The notes beneath the pieces were generated by a model, which saw nothing but the letters and a program-made list of their open reading frames with translations, was not told the origin of the DNA and searched no databases. A stretch of DNA of 64,000 nt, taken from positions 1-64,000 of the forward strand of contig NZ_JPXX01000023.1 of NCBI RefSeq assembly GCF_000771875.1, written 5' to 3'. A program made the position numbers and the translations under genes. Below are positions 47,099 to 56,916 of the stretch, piece after piece. The stretch's first letter is position 1. Each line of letters begins with the position of its first letter. The DNA comes from Gallibacterium genomosp. 1 (GTDB lineage: Bacteria; Pseudomonadota; Gammaproteobacteria; Enterobacterales; Pasteurellaceae).

Positions 47099-48241
47099 CT
47101 AATTAAATAATACTGTTTGCAATAAGGTGGCTAATTTTTTATATCCAATAGGATTAAAATGCAATCCATCAGAAGTGAATGCTAAGTCTAATTGATGATA
47201 TTGATCCTGCAAAACACTGTTCACATCAACCAATGTAATATTTTTATCAGAAAAATAATCTCTCAATTGCTGATTAAAATCATCAATCATCTTACTGTTA
47301 ACTTCTCGTTTAAAAGCAACATAACTTACTTCCATTAAATAGATTCGACTTTCTGCATTAATTTTTCTCAAATATTGCACTGTTTGATCCAACCAATAAA
47401 GCGTATCTTCTGCGTGCCAACCAACACGAAACATTTCATTAATACCTAAAAATATTAAGGTATCTTTTCCTAACCCTTTTATTAATTGCTTCTGTAAAAT
47501 TAGTTCAACATATTGTTGAGTGGTAATGCCGCCGATGCCTAAATTGTTCACTTCAATATTATTTAACTGTTCAATTTGCCAATAATCCCAAAGAGAATGC
47601 CCTACCAATGTAATATCGGAAATACGATTAAAATCTTTAGATTTTTCTCTTATTCTACGTTGAACATTTAATAAAGAAGTTTGATTTTTTATTCTTAATT
47701 GCAAAATTGCTTTTACCCATTCATATTCAAAGCTATCTTCAATAAATAATGATCCTTCTTTATCCATCATATAAGTTTGAATATTCACCAACTTATTTAA
47801 CGTATTAAATGGCAATCGATACAAATAAATTGAATGATTTTCCTGTTTTCTAGGATCAATAGAATATAAATAATCTGTTTCCTGCTGTTCGAATAATCGG
47901 CAACATTGCTCGATCTGTTCGGTTTTGCGTAGAGGTGTTTCAGGCATTAAAATCACAGCATAATCATTCTGTTTTGCCATTGGATCTAATTGTTGCCAAA
48001 TAGTCAATAATGCTTGTACTGAACAAATCGGCTTCTCCACTTTAAAAACATCGATAGGGTAAGTTTTTAAAGCATCTTTATATTGTTGTTTATCAGTAAT
48101 AACAATAATTCGTTCAAAACATTTTGCTGCCAATGCTGATTCTATGCTATAACCGGCAACCAATTTACCTTCCAGCATCAACACATTTTTATTAATTAAA
48201 TTTTCTGATGAAAATACCGGAATTAATGCCACTTTTTTCAT
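47099..48241 (-). CDS. CMP-sialate-synthetase-like / SGNH hydrolase fusion protein
   Basis: A 380-residue two-domain protein. The first 200 residues have the NeuA-type nucleotidyltransferase layout (KKVALIPVF, INKNVLMLEGKLVAGYSIE, FERIIVITD), but the glycine-serine-lysine loop that binds CTP in active enzymes is replaced by SSENLI. The second part is a GDSL/SGNH hydrolase: GHSLWDYW holds the serine, FLGINEMF the asparagine, and DGLHFNPIGY the Asp-His pair. Streptococcal NeuA has the same domain order and acts as a sialate O-acetylesterase. No neuB or neuC is present. I infer an active esterase with a doubtful transferase. Confidence 0.75.
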   Translation of the reverse strand: MKKVALIPVFSSENLINKNVLMLEGKLVAGYSIESALAAKCFERIIVITDKQQYKDALKTYPIDVFKVEKPICSVQALLTIWQQLDPMAKQNDYAVILMPETPLRKTEQIEQCCRLFEQQETDYLYSIDPRKQENHSIYLYRLPFNTLNKLVNIQTYMMDKEGSLFIEDSFEYEWVKAILQLRIKNQTSLLNVQRRIREKSKDFNRISDITLVGHSLWDYWQIEQLNNIEVNNLGIGGITTQQYVELILQKQLIKGLGKDTLIFLGINEMFRVGWHAEDTLYWLDQTVQYLRKINAESRIYLMEVSYVAFKREVNSKMIDDFNQQLRDYFSDKNITLVDVNSVLQDQYHQLDLAFTSDGLHFNPIGYKKLATLLQTVLFN

Positions 48242-48249
48242 TTTTATTC

Positions 48250-49059
48250 CTAAATTTTTCTTAATAATTTATAAACTTTCCCTAATAGTTTTCCCGGTAA
48301 AATTCGGGTAAATGCACGCACAAAAAATACTGCTAATGCGCCGATTGGATTCTGTACACCTAATTTTATTTTTAATTTGGCTAATTTCCATTCACTCTTA
48401 AAATATTGCATACCACGACGACGATTATACATATTTTGCCCTGCTCGCATTTTAATTAAAATATCAGGCAAATTATGTGCAATATAACCGGCACTTAAAA
48501 AACGTAACCATAAATTATAATCTTCTAAAAATAGGTGATGCTGATAACCGCCTACTGCTTGAATTGCTGATTTTTTATATGCCAATGCCATATGGTTGAA
48601 CGGGCTGCGCACCGGTGCCATTTTTTTGATATCTGCATCTTCAACCGGCACACGGCGAATTGAAGTAACTCCCGGATTAGCCTCATCAAATTCCTCGATT
48701 TGTCCACCAACCATAGACACCTCCGGATGGGCTTCGATATAAGCAACCTGTTTCGCAAAACGATCTTGAACACACAGATCATCAGTATCCATCCGGAATA
48801 CCCATTCATTGCTGCACTCTATCAATCCAGCATTTAGCGCTTTACCTAAACCTACATTCTCTGGTAGCGGCACAATCTTAATCGGTAATTTCTGTTGCCA
48901 TTCATCAACACAATCTTGCAACTGCTGCGGTATCTGCCCATCAAACACTAAAACAATTTCACTCGCCGGAACAGTTTGTACCGCTAAACTAGCAAAACAT
49001 TGAGACAAATATTCCGCTTTTTCTTTATAATACAAAGACATCAAAACTGAAAACTTCAT
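48250..49059 (-). CDS. glycosyltransferase family 2 (AmsE-like)
   Basis: A 269-residue inverting GT-A glycosyltransferase. The nucleotide site starts FSVLMSLYYKEK; the DxD motif is MDTDD; FNHMALAYKKSAI and FLEDYNLWLR are acceptor-side segments typical of amylovoran-type enzymes. The start at 49059 (MKFSVL) follows AAGGAG. Donor and acceptor sugars cannot be told from sequence alone. Confidence 0.88.
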   Translation of the reverse strand: MKFSVLMSLYYKEKAEYLSQCFASLAVQTVPASEIVLVFDGQIPQQLQDCVDEWQQKLPIKIVPLPENVGLGKALNAGLIECSNEWVFRMDTDDLCVQDRFAKQVAYIEAHPEVSMVGGQIEEFDEANPGVTSIRRVPVEDADIKKMAPVRSPFNHMALAYKKSAIQAVGGYQHHLFLEDYNLWLRFLSAGYIAHNLPDILIKMRAGQNMYNRRRGMQYFKSEWKLAKLKIKLGVQNPIGALAVFFVRAFTRILPGKLLGKVYKLLRKI

Positions 49060-49076
49060 TAAAAACTCCTTCACAC

Positions 49077-50201
49077 TCAGTGTGAACGTTGTAAAACTTG
49101 CTGATATACATCCATTAATTGTTGTATATGATGTTCAATAGAAAACCCTTTTTCCGACATAATATGAGCATAGTCCTCACGCTTCTGATTCTGTTGCATC
49201 ACACTAATTGCATCAATCCATTGATCAATATTTTCTATTGAATAAAACTGAACTAAATCGGTAATAGCCACTTCGTTTGTAACTCGATCACTGATCAAAT
49301 TAGGTAGTCCGTTACATTGTGCTTCCAACACGGAAAGTGGAAACCCTTCAAAAAAAGAGGGTAATAAAAAAAGGTCAAATATATTTAATAATTGCGGTAC
49401 ATCCTGACGAAAACCTAAAAAGACAACTTTATCTTGTAATTTATGCTTTTGCACCCATTGCTTGCACTCATTTTCTCCAGCACCGACACCAATTAAAAAC
49501 AATTTATAATTTTCCGTTCTTTTCGCTAATATTGAAATTAAATTTAATAAAAAATGATGATTTTTAACAGGTTCAAAATTACCAATATGCCCTAAAACAA
49601 TAGTATTATCAGATAAATTAAATTGATTACGTAATAATGCTCTAATATCTGCTTTAAAAACAAATTTATTACAATCAATCGCATTATAAATAATTTTATA
49701 ATGCTGATTTTTAAATAAAAATTCTCCTGCTACCCGACTGCACGCAATTCGATCTGTCACTAATGGTTTTGTTAATGAATAAAATAAACGATTAATTAAG
49801 GCTTTAATCTTACTCCCCGAAGGCTGACTGCTGTGTGAATGCAAAATACGTCCTATATGTTTCTGTTTTGCACAATAAAAATGCATAAAAGATAAATAAG
49901 GATTATGTGCGTGGACTAAATCAAAATGATATTGTTGATAAAGCTGCTTGGTTGCTTTCCATAATTTTCCGGTAATTAAATTTTTAATTGAAAACATTGG
50001 TAGATGATGAAAAACCACACTTGGATTAACTGCTAAAATTTGATTTTCAAATTCGACAAATCGCTGTGGCGCATAATAGCTAATATGCAAGACATAATTT
50101 CCTTGTGGGAAATTTTGCGCTACTGTTTTTAAATAACTACCTACTCCACCGTGTACTGCTATACCACAAAAATATAAGATATGTATTTTATTATTCTGCA
50201 T
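49077..50201 (-). CDS. glycosyltransferase family 4
   Basis: A 374-residue GT-B retaining transferase. The N-terminal HGGVGSYLKTVAQNFP loop binds acceptor, and the C-terminal domain has GHIGNFEPVKNH and the EX7E-like PSFFEGFPLSVLEAQ. The ATG at 50201 overlaps the end of the upstream polymerase gene by 11 bases. It belongs to the same translationally coupled run. Confidence 0.9.
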   Translation of the reverse strand: MQNNKIHILYFCGIAVHGGVGSYLKTVAQNFPQGNYVLHISYYAPQRFVEFENQILAVNPSVVFHHLPMFSIKNLITGKLWKATKQLYQQYHFDLVHAHNPYLSFMHFYCAKQKHIGRILHSHSSQPSGSKIKALINRLFYSLTKPLVTDRIACSRVAGEFLFKNQHYKIIYNAIDCNKFVFKADIRALLRNQFNLSDNTIVLGHIGNFEPVKNHHFLLNLISILAKRTENYKLFLIGVGAGENECKQWVQKHKLQDKVVFLGFRQDVPQLLNIFDLFLLPSFFEGFPLSVLEAQCNGLPNLISDRVTNEVAITDLVQFYSIENIDQWIDAISVMQQNQKREDYAHIMSEKGFSIEHHIQQLMDVYQQVLQRSH

Positions 50202-51453
50202 TTTTCTCTGTTCCATTCGCTAATTCAGCAATATAAAAATAACCAAATAAAGCAATAAAACTCACCATCCCTTTAATCAATAAAATTAAATAAAGACTCA
50301 ATAAAGCAAAATAAAGCATTGCTCTTGATGGTGTAATTGCCATTGTTTTAGCACACAAATAAGCGTACACAGCAATATTAATAACCACGCCAATAATTCC
50401 GGTTGCAAAAATAATCCTCAAATAACCGACATCCGTTCCCATATAATAAAGGCCGTCGACACTATTTTGTGCTAAATAAAATCCGTCACCAACCAACCAA
50501 GTTGTCAATGTTGTCGGTAGAATTTGATACATCTCCAATAGAATATCCGTTGATTCTGTTTCTAGTCCTTGTCCGGAAAATAGATTAATAAAGAGTTCTG
50601 CTGCAAAGTAGAATAATTTAGAATGCATTAAATCAATTCCAAGTAAATTATTTAATACAGCATAAAGGAACAATAATAACAATAGCAACACGCCCGGAAT
50701 CAATAAGAAACAAAATAACGCCAATCGATAATAATTAATAAAGTAACGCTGAAAACAGAAAATTACTGCACCAATCGCAATACCGACAAGCACTGTTCTC
50801 GCTAACAGTAAACCGACTAAACTGATAAACGCAAATAAAATCAGATCACGAATAAATAAAATACGCTTTCTCCGTTTTGATAAACGGAAACTCAATAAAA
50901 TTAAAGTGAAGGCATAAATAATCCCTGCTCCAAAAAATTGTGTTCCAAAGCCGATAAATCGATTTCCTTGTTCCAATGAAGCAATGATTAAACCTCGACC
51001 TTCACTATATTTAATCAGAAACAATAATAATTGTTGCATAAAAGGCAATATATTGACGCCAATTGTCAATATTGACTGAATTACAACTGCAGTAATCCAG
51101 ATAGAAGTTAATTTCTGGTAATCAACAGGTTGATAAATCCAAGTAGCAAAACAATAAAGAAAATAAGCAGCAAACAGATAAATAATAGGTGTTAATCCAT
51201 TTTGGATTAAATAAGCAACTTCAAACCCACTAGGATTTAATAATTTTGCCGGCAATAATGAAAAGGCAAAAGGCACAAATAAAAAAGCTAGCGGCAGTAC
51301 ATTCACTGCGATACGCTCTCGGTTAATATAATTTTGGAATGCTAAATAAAGACCAATTACACCCATCGTAAATGATGGGTGCAATGGAATAAAATTATAT
51401 TTGATATTAAATAACCAAGTGAGAAATAACCAATAAAATATAATTTTTCTCAT
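50191..51453 (-). CDS. O-antigen/polysaccharide polymerase, Wzy-like
   Basis: A 420-residue membrane protein with about eleven or twelve spans and a large periplasmic loop (roughly residues 280-340), the outline of Wzy polymerases and O-antigen ligases. These families share little sequence. Its position amid glycosyltransferases next to Wzx and Wzz favours polymerase; WaaL is the alternative. The start at 51453 follows GAGGGA. Confidence 0.75.
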   Translation of the reverse strand: MRKIIFYWLFLTWLFNIKYNFIPLHPSFTMGVIGLYLAFQNYINRERIAVNVLPLAFLFVPFAFSLLPAKLLNPSGFEVAYLIQNGLTPIIYLFAAYFLYCFATWIYQPVDYQKLTSIWITAVVIQSILTIGVNILPFMQQLLLFLIKYSEGRGLIIASLEQGNRFIGFGTQFFGAGIIYAFTLILLSFRLSKRRKRILFIRDLILFAFISLVGLLLARTVLVGIAIGAVIFCFQRYFINYYRLALFCFLLIPGVLLLLLLFLYAVLNNLLGIDLMHSKLFYFAAELFINLFSGQGLETESTDILLEMYQILPTTLTTWLVGDGFYLAQNSVDGLYYMGTDVGYLRIIFATGIIGVVINIAVYAYLCAKTMAITPSRAMLYFALLSLYLILLIKGMVSFIALFGYFYIAELANGTEKNAE

Positions 51454-51475
51454 TATTTCCCTCACTTAGTTCTAC

Positions 51476-52384
51476 CTATTTTCTCAGCCATTTTAAACCT
51501 AAAAGTTTGACCCATCGGGTAAACAACAATTTACCCACTGGATAACTCACTGTTCTGCTGATCTTGCGATAAATATGACACAACATCATTAAATTTAATT
51601 GCACAATATTAGCTCTATTCGTAGACAAAGAATATTGTAATATTTCATTATCTGTTAATGATAATTTAAGATGAGTCAATAAATAATGATGAATTTTTGA
51701 TATTATCTGATTACGTTGCTCAAGATTTTTTGCTAATAGCCGTGTTTCACTATTTTCCAATATGCGGTAATTCAATACCACATCTTTCAAATTAGCAAAT
51801 TGATATCCTTTCGCTAATAAATGTATCCATAAGCCATAATCTTCTGCACGATAATATTGCTGTTGATAAAAAATATCATCACGATCCAATACAGATAAAT
51901 TAAACATCACTGTCGGATGATTAAAAGCTGAAGCTAAAAATAAATAAGCTTTTATGTCATTATCTTCTGTTGGTAATGCTAAAATTTCAGATTGAACATT
52001 TTCACCAAATGTTTTCATTGCACCACCTAATACGGCAATATTCGGGTGAATTGATAAAAAATCTACCTGTTTTTCAATACGATCCGGCAAAGCTATATCA
52101 TCAGCATCCATTCGCGCAATATATTTCCCTTGTGCTAACTGGATACCTTTATTTAATGTTGCAATTAAGCCTAGATTTTTTTCATTTTCAATATAACGAA
52201 CTCGTAAATCCTGCTGAGCAAATTGCAATAGAATTTCCTCTGATTTATCAGTAGAACCGTCATTTATAACAATAACTTCTAAATGGTGGTAGCTCTGTTG
52301 CAAAATCGACATTAGCGCCGCTTCAATATATTTTTCAGCATTATAACAGGGAATAATAACTGAAACTAAAGCTTCATTTTTCAT
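51476..52384 (-). CDS. glycosyltransferase family 2
   Basis: A 302-residue GT-A transferase. VSVIIPCYNAEKYIEAAL opens the fold, VINDGSTD binds the nucleotide, and ARMDADDIALPDR carries the DxD motif. The C-terminal 90 residues are basic and helical and probably contact the membrane. The start overlaps the upstream pyruvyltransferase stop by one base. Confidence 0.9.
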   Translation of the reverse strand: MKNEALVSVIIPCYNAEKYIEAALMSILQQSYHHLEVIVINDGSTDKSEEILLQFAQQDLRVRYIENEKNLGLIATLNKGIQLAQGKYIARMDADDIALPDRIEKQVDFLSIHPNIAVLGGAMKTFGENVQSEILALPTEDNDIKAYLFLASAFNHPTVMFNLSVLDRDDIFYQQQYYRAEDYGLWIHLLAKGYQFANLKDVVLNYRILENSETRLLAKNLEQRNQIISKIHHYLLTHLKLSLTDNEILQYSLSTNRANIVQLNLMMLCHIYRKISRTVSYPVGKLLFTRWVKLLGLKWLRK

Positions 52385-53379
52385 TATTTTGACTCATTCA
52401 ATAAATAACATTGTTCAAAATCTTGTAACCACGTTTGGTAGAATGAGGCATTCTTACCATAAGAATTATCATAAATATAAACTGCTTTCCCTAAAAGAAT
52501 ACCCAAAATAAAACAATGAAGACGTGTAGTATAAATAGTATCGTAATAATTCAGAAAATTAATTCCTAATTCCATATAAAATTCTCGACGATTTTCTATT
52601 TTTTCAATCGGCTGGCAATACAACGGCATAAATATCGGCATATGATTAGCGACTTTAAATAAAAACTCTCTAAAGCTAAAAGAAGAAAAATTAGGATTAT
52701 ATTTAATCAGTTGTTTAAATTCTTTTTCAAAACTTGGCCAGTCAGATACAGTAACATTTTCTAATTCGGTTACTTCGTGATAATCTACCTCTATATTTAA
52801 TTCTTTATCTGTACGTTTTACAAATAATGTTTTTCCACTTTTTTCTTCTTGAATAAAATTATCCAAATTTAAACAAAATGCCATATCAGGCAGCAGTAAG
52901 ATCTGACACTTTGTAAAATATTTATTCAAAATGCCATAAGAAATTTGATCTCTAGCACAAATAGTTACATTACCGTGTGCATTAAAAATTTCAGCACTCT
53001 TTTCTAAATTTTGTTGTGATTGGAAATAAACTGTTTGTGGAAAAACAATAATTTTATTTTCTCTGCAATGAGAAGTAATATTTTCTCTTAATTTTTGACA
53101 CACTTCCCACACATCACCGAAATTACCACCACCATGAAATAAAATAATATCACTCTTATCGATTTTCTTCATATCGACATTGTAATAAGGCGCCGAATAT
53201 TTGAGTTTATGTGGAAGTCGAGATAAATACGCCAATTCACCTGCCCAAATTGCTTGATCACCAATATTTTGATGATCCGGAATGTCTAATAATACATAAT
53301 CTCCATCAATTAATGGATCAAGACGATCATAAATAATTTCACTTAAACGAGATAACTGCTTTCTATTTGGATTAATCAT
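52384..53379 (-). CDS. polysaccharide pyruvyl transferase family protein
   Basis: A 331-residue PS_pyruv_trans protein, adding pyruvate ketals from phosphoenolpyruvate to sugars. Family marks are DIPDHQNIGDQAIW, LFHGGGNFGDVW, IIVFPQTVYFQS, and TTRLHCFILGILLGK near the C-terminus. The start overlaps the wzx stop in an ATGA arrangement. It predicts an acidic, pyruvylated polymer; the acceptor sugar is unknown. Confidence 0.88.
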   Translation of the reverse strand: MINPNRKQLSRLSEIIYDRLDPLIDGDYVLLDIPDHQNIGDQAIWAGELAYLSRLPHKLKYSAPYYNVDMKKIDKSDIILFHGGGNFGDVWEVCQKLRENITSHCRENKIIVFPQTVYFQSQQNLEKSAEIFNAHGNVTICARDQISYGILNKYFTKCQILLLPDMAFCLNLDNFIQEEKSGKTLFVKRTDKELNIEVDYHEVTELENVTVSDWPSFEKEFKQLIKYNPNFSSFSFREFLFKVANHMPIFMPLYCQPIEKIENRREFYMELGINFLNYYDTIYTTRLHCFILGILLGKAVYIYDNSYGKNASFYQTWLQDFEQCYLLNESK

Positions 53380-54779
53380 AAAACTCTCTCTTTTAATTTC
53401 TGTACGATTTTGCTAAGTAATTGCTGATTTAAAAATAGAGAAATAATTAATGCAATTACAAACAAACTCCAATTAATATAAACCTGATTTAAACTAACAA
53501 GATAACAATAGCCTAAACTTAAAATAAGCGGCATCCAGAAAGACTTTATTGTTAAAACTACAGGATAAAAACTTTTTACATCCTGCTGACGAATAACAAA
53601 TACCAAAATAAAACTTAATAACGTTCCCAATGCTGCTGCAAATAACCCAATATATTCAATTAGGAAATAACTAACCATAATATTAATTACAGCACCAAAA
53701 ATTGTTGTCGTTAATATTTTTAATGTATTCTTTTTCTGTTGATATGCTATCCCTAAGAATGCACAGAATGAAGTAAATATTGTTGCTAATACCAATATCG
53801 ACATATATTTCCAAGCTTCATAAAAGCGAGATGAAAAAAGATAATGAATTAATGGTTCACTAATACTGATAAAAATTAGACCTACTGAGAACATAAATCT
53901 AGATAACTGTGAAAATGTATTTGTTATTTCCTCAAAATAATCTGCTTTATCCTCTTTTAAAATGATATCTTGCCACGCGAGTAAAAAGAGTGAAAAAACA
54001 ATCATTAAAATGCTAGGTAATCGTGATGAAACCGCATAAATACCGTTTGCTGCCGTATTTAACTGTTGGAAAATAATATACTTATTTGCCATAGTCATTA
54101 ACCACCAGCTCACCGCATTGGGAACTAATGGCAAAGAATAACTTAACATCGGTATAATTAATTTTATATCAACATATTTTCCTGATAAATAATGATAAAC
54201 TTTCCAACGCCATAAAATAATAATATTAACGACAACATTTGCTACAATCATTGCTAATAATATAGCTCGTAACTTATTATCATAAGTCCATAAAAAGACT
54301 AATGAAAATAATACTAATAATAACGAATATAAAATACCGATTAATGCAAATTTTTGTATTAATCCTAGTCCACGTAATACTTGTTGTAAAATAAAAAAGA
54401 GTGCAGAAAAGAAAAGAAATAACATTGTTTCCACGACATAAGGTTGTGGATAAAAATAAACAATAATCCCCACCACAATAAATACAACTATGGTCACAAC
54501 TAGGAATAAACTTAAAGCTGTTGTAATTATTTTTCCTGCAATATTTATTTTATTATCTACAATTAACCATCGATAAACTGCATCTGATAATTGTAACGTT
54601 ATTAATGGAGTAATCAATAAAGCAAAGGTTAAAATTAAATCATATTGTCCCATTTCTACTGTTGTTAGATAAAGTGAAAAAATAGGCAATAATAGAAATG
54701 ATAAAATTTTTGAACCAAAACTACCAATACTATAGATCAGTGTATTTTTGAGCAACTTATCGCCAATTGTATTAGACAT
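53376..54779 (-). CDS. polysaccharide flippase, Wzx-like
   Basis: A 467-residue MVF/MATE-fold flippase with about fourteen spans. GDKLLKNTLIYSIGSFGSKIL and LPIFSLYLTTVEMGQYDLI are typical of the N-terminus of Wzx/RfbX proteins. It would move the lipid-linked repeat unit to the periplasm for Wzy. It starts one base after the wzz stop. Confidence 0.9.
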   Translation of the reverse strand: MSNTIGDKLLKNTLIYSIGSFGSKILSFLLLPIFSLYLTTVEMGQYDLILTFALLITPLITLQLSDAVYRWLIVDNKINIAGKIITTALSLFLVVTIVVFIVVGIIVYFYPQPYVVETMLFLFFSALFFILQQVLRGLGLIQKFALIGILYSLLLVLFSLVFLWTYDNKLRAILLAMIVANVVVNIIILWRWKVYHYLSGKYVDIKLIIPMLSYSLPLVPNAVSWWLMTMANKYIIFQQLNTAANGIYAVSSRLPSILMIVFSLFLLAWQDIILKEDKADYFEEITNTFSQLSRFMFSVGLIFISISEPLIHYLFSSRFYEAWKYMSILVLATIFTSFCAFLGIAYQQKKNTLKILTTTIFGAVINIMVSYFLIEYIGLFAAALGTLLSFILVFVIRQQDVKSFYPVVLTIKSFWMPLILSLGYCYLVSLNQVYINWSLFVIALIISLFLNQQLLSKIVQKLKERVL

Positions 54780-54780
54780 A

Positions 54781-55893
54781 TTAATCTTTCTTTAATACTT
54801 TAATAAATAACAAAACTAAACACGATAATATAAATCCAAACAACACACCAATTGCCAAAATTAAACTTTTTTGTGGTTTAATTTTAACCGGAAAACTTGG
54901 AGGATTTTTATATTGAAAAATATTTATTTTCAATTTATCAGTTTCATCTACCAATTTTACCAACTCTGCTATCTGTGTTTTTGCTTGATAATAAGAAATA
55001 GGATAAATAATATTTTGCTGCTGTATTGCTTCAATTTGTGCAGCTAAATTTTCTCGTCCTAATAAATACAAATAAGGATTATCTAATTGTGTTATATTTT
55101 TCGCCAAATCAATATTAACATTGATATTAATATTATTTCCCTTATTTTTCTCTACTAATGCAGTAACATTATAAGCAGTCTGTAGATATTGCAAATAAGT
55201 CTGTTTTTCCAACATTAACTGATCAGTAATTTGCTGTTGTTGGTATTTTAAAGCCTTAATTTTCTGTTTAATTTGAATTAATAAATTTTCAATTTCTTGT
55301 TGATAAGTAATACGATTGACATATTTTACAAAGCCATCCAATGTTGATTGCAATAGCTGTTCATCATTATCAATAAAGCTAATTTTAACGGATGGAATAT
55401 CTGCTAAAGCTCTATTTTCTGCTGTAATTACAGTAATATTATTTCCTTTTTTCGTCATATCTGGTGTAATTACTGAAATACTTTTAATTAATCTATTCAA
55501 AAGAGCTTGCTTCTGCGTGTCGCTTTGATTTACACTGAGTCGTTGATAAAGGGGAGATTCCAAAAAATATTGTTTACGAGCATCAATAATCGAAATATTA
55601 TTAACGAACTGATTAAACAAAGAACTTGAAATACCCTGCATAGAAAAAGGCTCATTACTAATTAAGCTATAACGTTGCTGCAAATCTAGCAATGCCTCAA
55701 TAGAACCATTACTTGCCGGCACTGCTTCAGCACTACTACTCCACTCCGGTTTAATTGTATTTACATAAAGATAAGAAACAAAAGTAAACAATAAAGTAGA
55801 TAACAAAATCCACCATTTTTTACGCCAATAATATTGAAATAAAATAATAAGATTAAAATTATTGTCTGATCTTACATTAGATTCTGATGTCAT
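54781..55893 (-). CDS. polysaccharide chain-length regulator, Wzz-like
   Basis: A 370-residue protein with a membrane span near residues 32-50, a long periplasmic coiled-coil region, and a C-terminal span at about 343-365 preceded by the proline-rich PSFPVKIKPQKSL. This is the Wzz/PCP layout without a kinase domain. It sets modal chain length together with Wzy. It is the first gene of the locus; the next gene upstream has a separate transcript end at 56042-56074. Confidence 0.88.
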   Translation of the reverse strand: MTSESNVRSDNNFNLIILFQYYWRKKWWILLSTLLFTFVSYLYVNTIKPEWSSSAEAVPASNGSIEALLDLQQRYSLISNEPFSMQGISSSLFNQFVNNISIIDARKQYFLESPLYQRLSVNQSDTQKQALLNRLIKSISVITPDMTKKGNNITVITAENRALADIPSVKISFIDNDEQLLQSTLDGFVKYVNRITYQQEIENLLIQIKQKIKALKYQQQQITDQLMLEKQTYLQYLQTAYNVTALVEKNKGNNININVNIDLAKNITQLDNPYLYLLGRENLAAQIEAIQQQNIIYPISYYQAKTQIAELVKLVDETDKLKINIFQYKNPPSFPVKIKPQKSLILAIGVLFGFILSCLVLLFIKVLKKD

Positions 55894-56041
55894 ACTTGAG
55901 ATATCCTTTATGCTTTCTTTTTTATGTTTAATCTTAATAAAAAAGATTAACGCATATAAAAGCCATTTGATTATTGGTTGTTATAGCTTAAGATAAATGA
56001 CTTATTTTACACTTAGCACTACTAAAAATAAATTGAAAAGA

Positions 56042-56074
56042 AAAAGGCTTATTAATATTTTTAACAAGCCTTTT
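56042..56074 (-). terminator. terminator after the OmpA-like lipoprotein gene
   Basis: AAAAGGCTT and AAGCCTTTT pair, extended inside by TTAA/TTAA, and the minus strand continues with TTTTCTTTTC. It separates the lipoprotein gene from the polysaccharide operon. Confidence 0.75.
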
Positions 56075-56092
56075 ATCAAATAAGAAGAGCAA

Positions 56093-56836
56093 TTAATTAG
56101 TTGAGATCACAACACGACGATTCGGTGCTAAACATTGACGCAATGCCGAGCCTGTTTCTTTTTCACAAGCTTTAACCTGATCTGCTTTCCCCATTCCTAT
56201 TGCTTGAATACGAGAAGCTGGAATACCTAACGCCACCATCGCATTTTTCACAGCTACAGCACGACGTTGAGAAAGAGCTAAATTATAAGACTCTGAACCT
56301 AAACGATCCGTATAACCAGTGATCCAAATCTGTTTATTTTTAGACAATTTATTGACTAAATCTTCAATTACTTTTTGACTTTCCGGTTTTAAGTTGGCTG
56401 AATCGAAGTCAAATAGGAAATCACTTGAAAGCTGATACTCGGTACGATCACCACAACCTTCCGGTAACCAGAAGAAAGATTGTGCTTCCATATTTTTATC
56501 AAACAAGATTTTATATTGACAAATTTTATGCACACCATTTTCACGATAATTAAATACATAATCCCATTCGTGTACACCAAAAAGCCCTTCAGCAAAATGA
56601 GGACGACCAATCAAGTAATAAATCTGATCTTTGTTCATTCCTTTTTCAATCATATGAACATTATCCCAATTTGGCCAAGTTCCTTTTTGAGAACCGTTAC
56701 TATTGAATAAGCTTTCTTCAATTTTTGGCCATACCGGTTTATCCGTTGTTCCCTCATCACTAACTTTACTTAAATTTCCACAAGCAGACAGTATAATAGA
56801 TAATGCTGTAGGAATGAGCAATTTTGTCAATTTCAT
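56093..56836 (-). CDS. OmpA-family lipoprotein with SmpA/BamE-like N-terminal part
   Basis: A 247-residue lipoprotein. The lipobox is LSAC with C19. Residues about 60-130 look BamE/SmpA-like (HMIEKGMNKDQIYYLIGRPHF, then EWDYVFNYR). The last 110 residues are an OmpA C-terminal peptidoglycan-binding domain (LFDFDSANLKPES, ITGYTDRLGSESYNLALSQRRA, PNRRVVI). It probably ties the outer membrane to peptidoglycan. It stands alone with its own terminator. Confidence 0.88.
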   Translation of the reverse strand: MKLTKLLIPTALSIILSACGNLSKVSDEGTTDKPVWPKIEESLFNSNGSQKGTWPNWDNVHMIEKGMNKDQIYYLIGRPHFAEGLFGVHEWDYVFNYRENGVHKICQYKILFDKNMEAQSFFWLPEGCGDRTEYQLSSDFLFDFDSANLKPESQKVIEDLVNKLSKNKQIWITGYTDRLGSESYNLALSQRRAVAVKNAMVALGIPASRIQAIGMGKADQVKACEKETGSALRQCLAPNRRVVISTN

Positions 56837-56916
56837 AAACTTTATCCTTTATGTTAAAAATAATAAAAAACACTTTTAATTCTACCGAATAAAAGCACAT
56901 TTTGCATTTATTTAAA

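Noticed and set aside
47099-48241. Sialic acid synthesis locus
   Set aside because: Only a degenerate NeuA-like domain is present; no neuB, neuC or sialyltransferase can be seen.
55894-56040. JUMPstart/ops antitermination element before the polysaccharide operon
   Set aside because: I found no GGCGGTAG on the coding strand of the leader.
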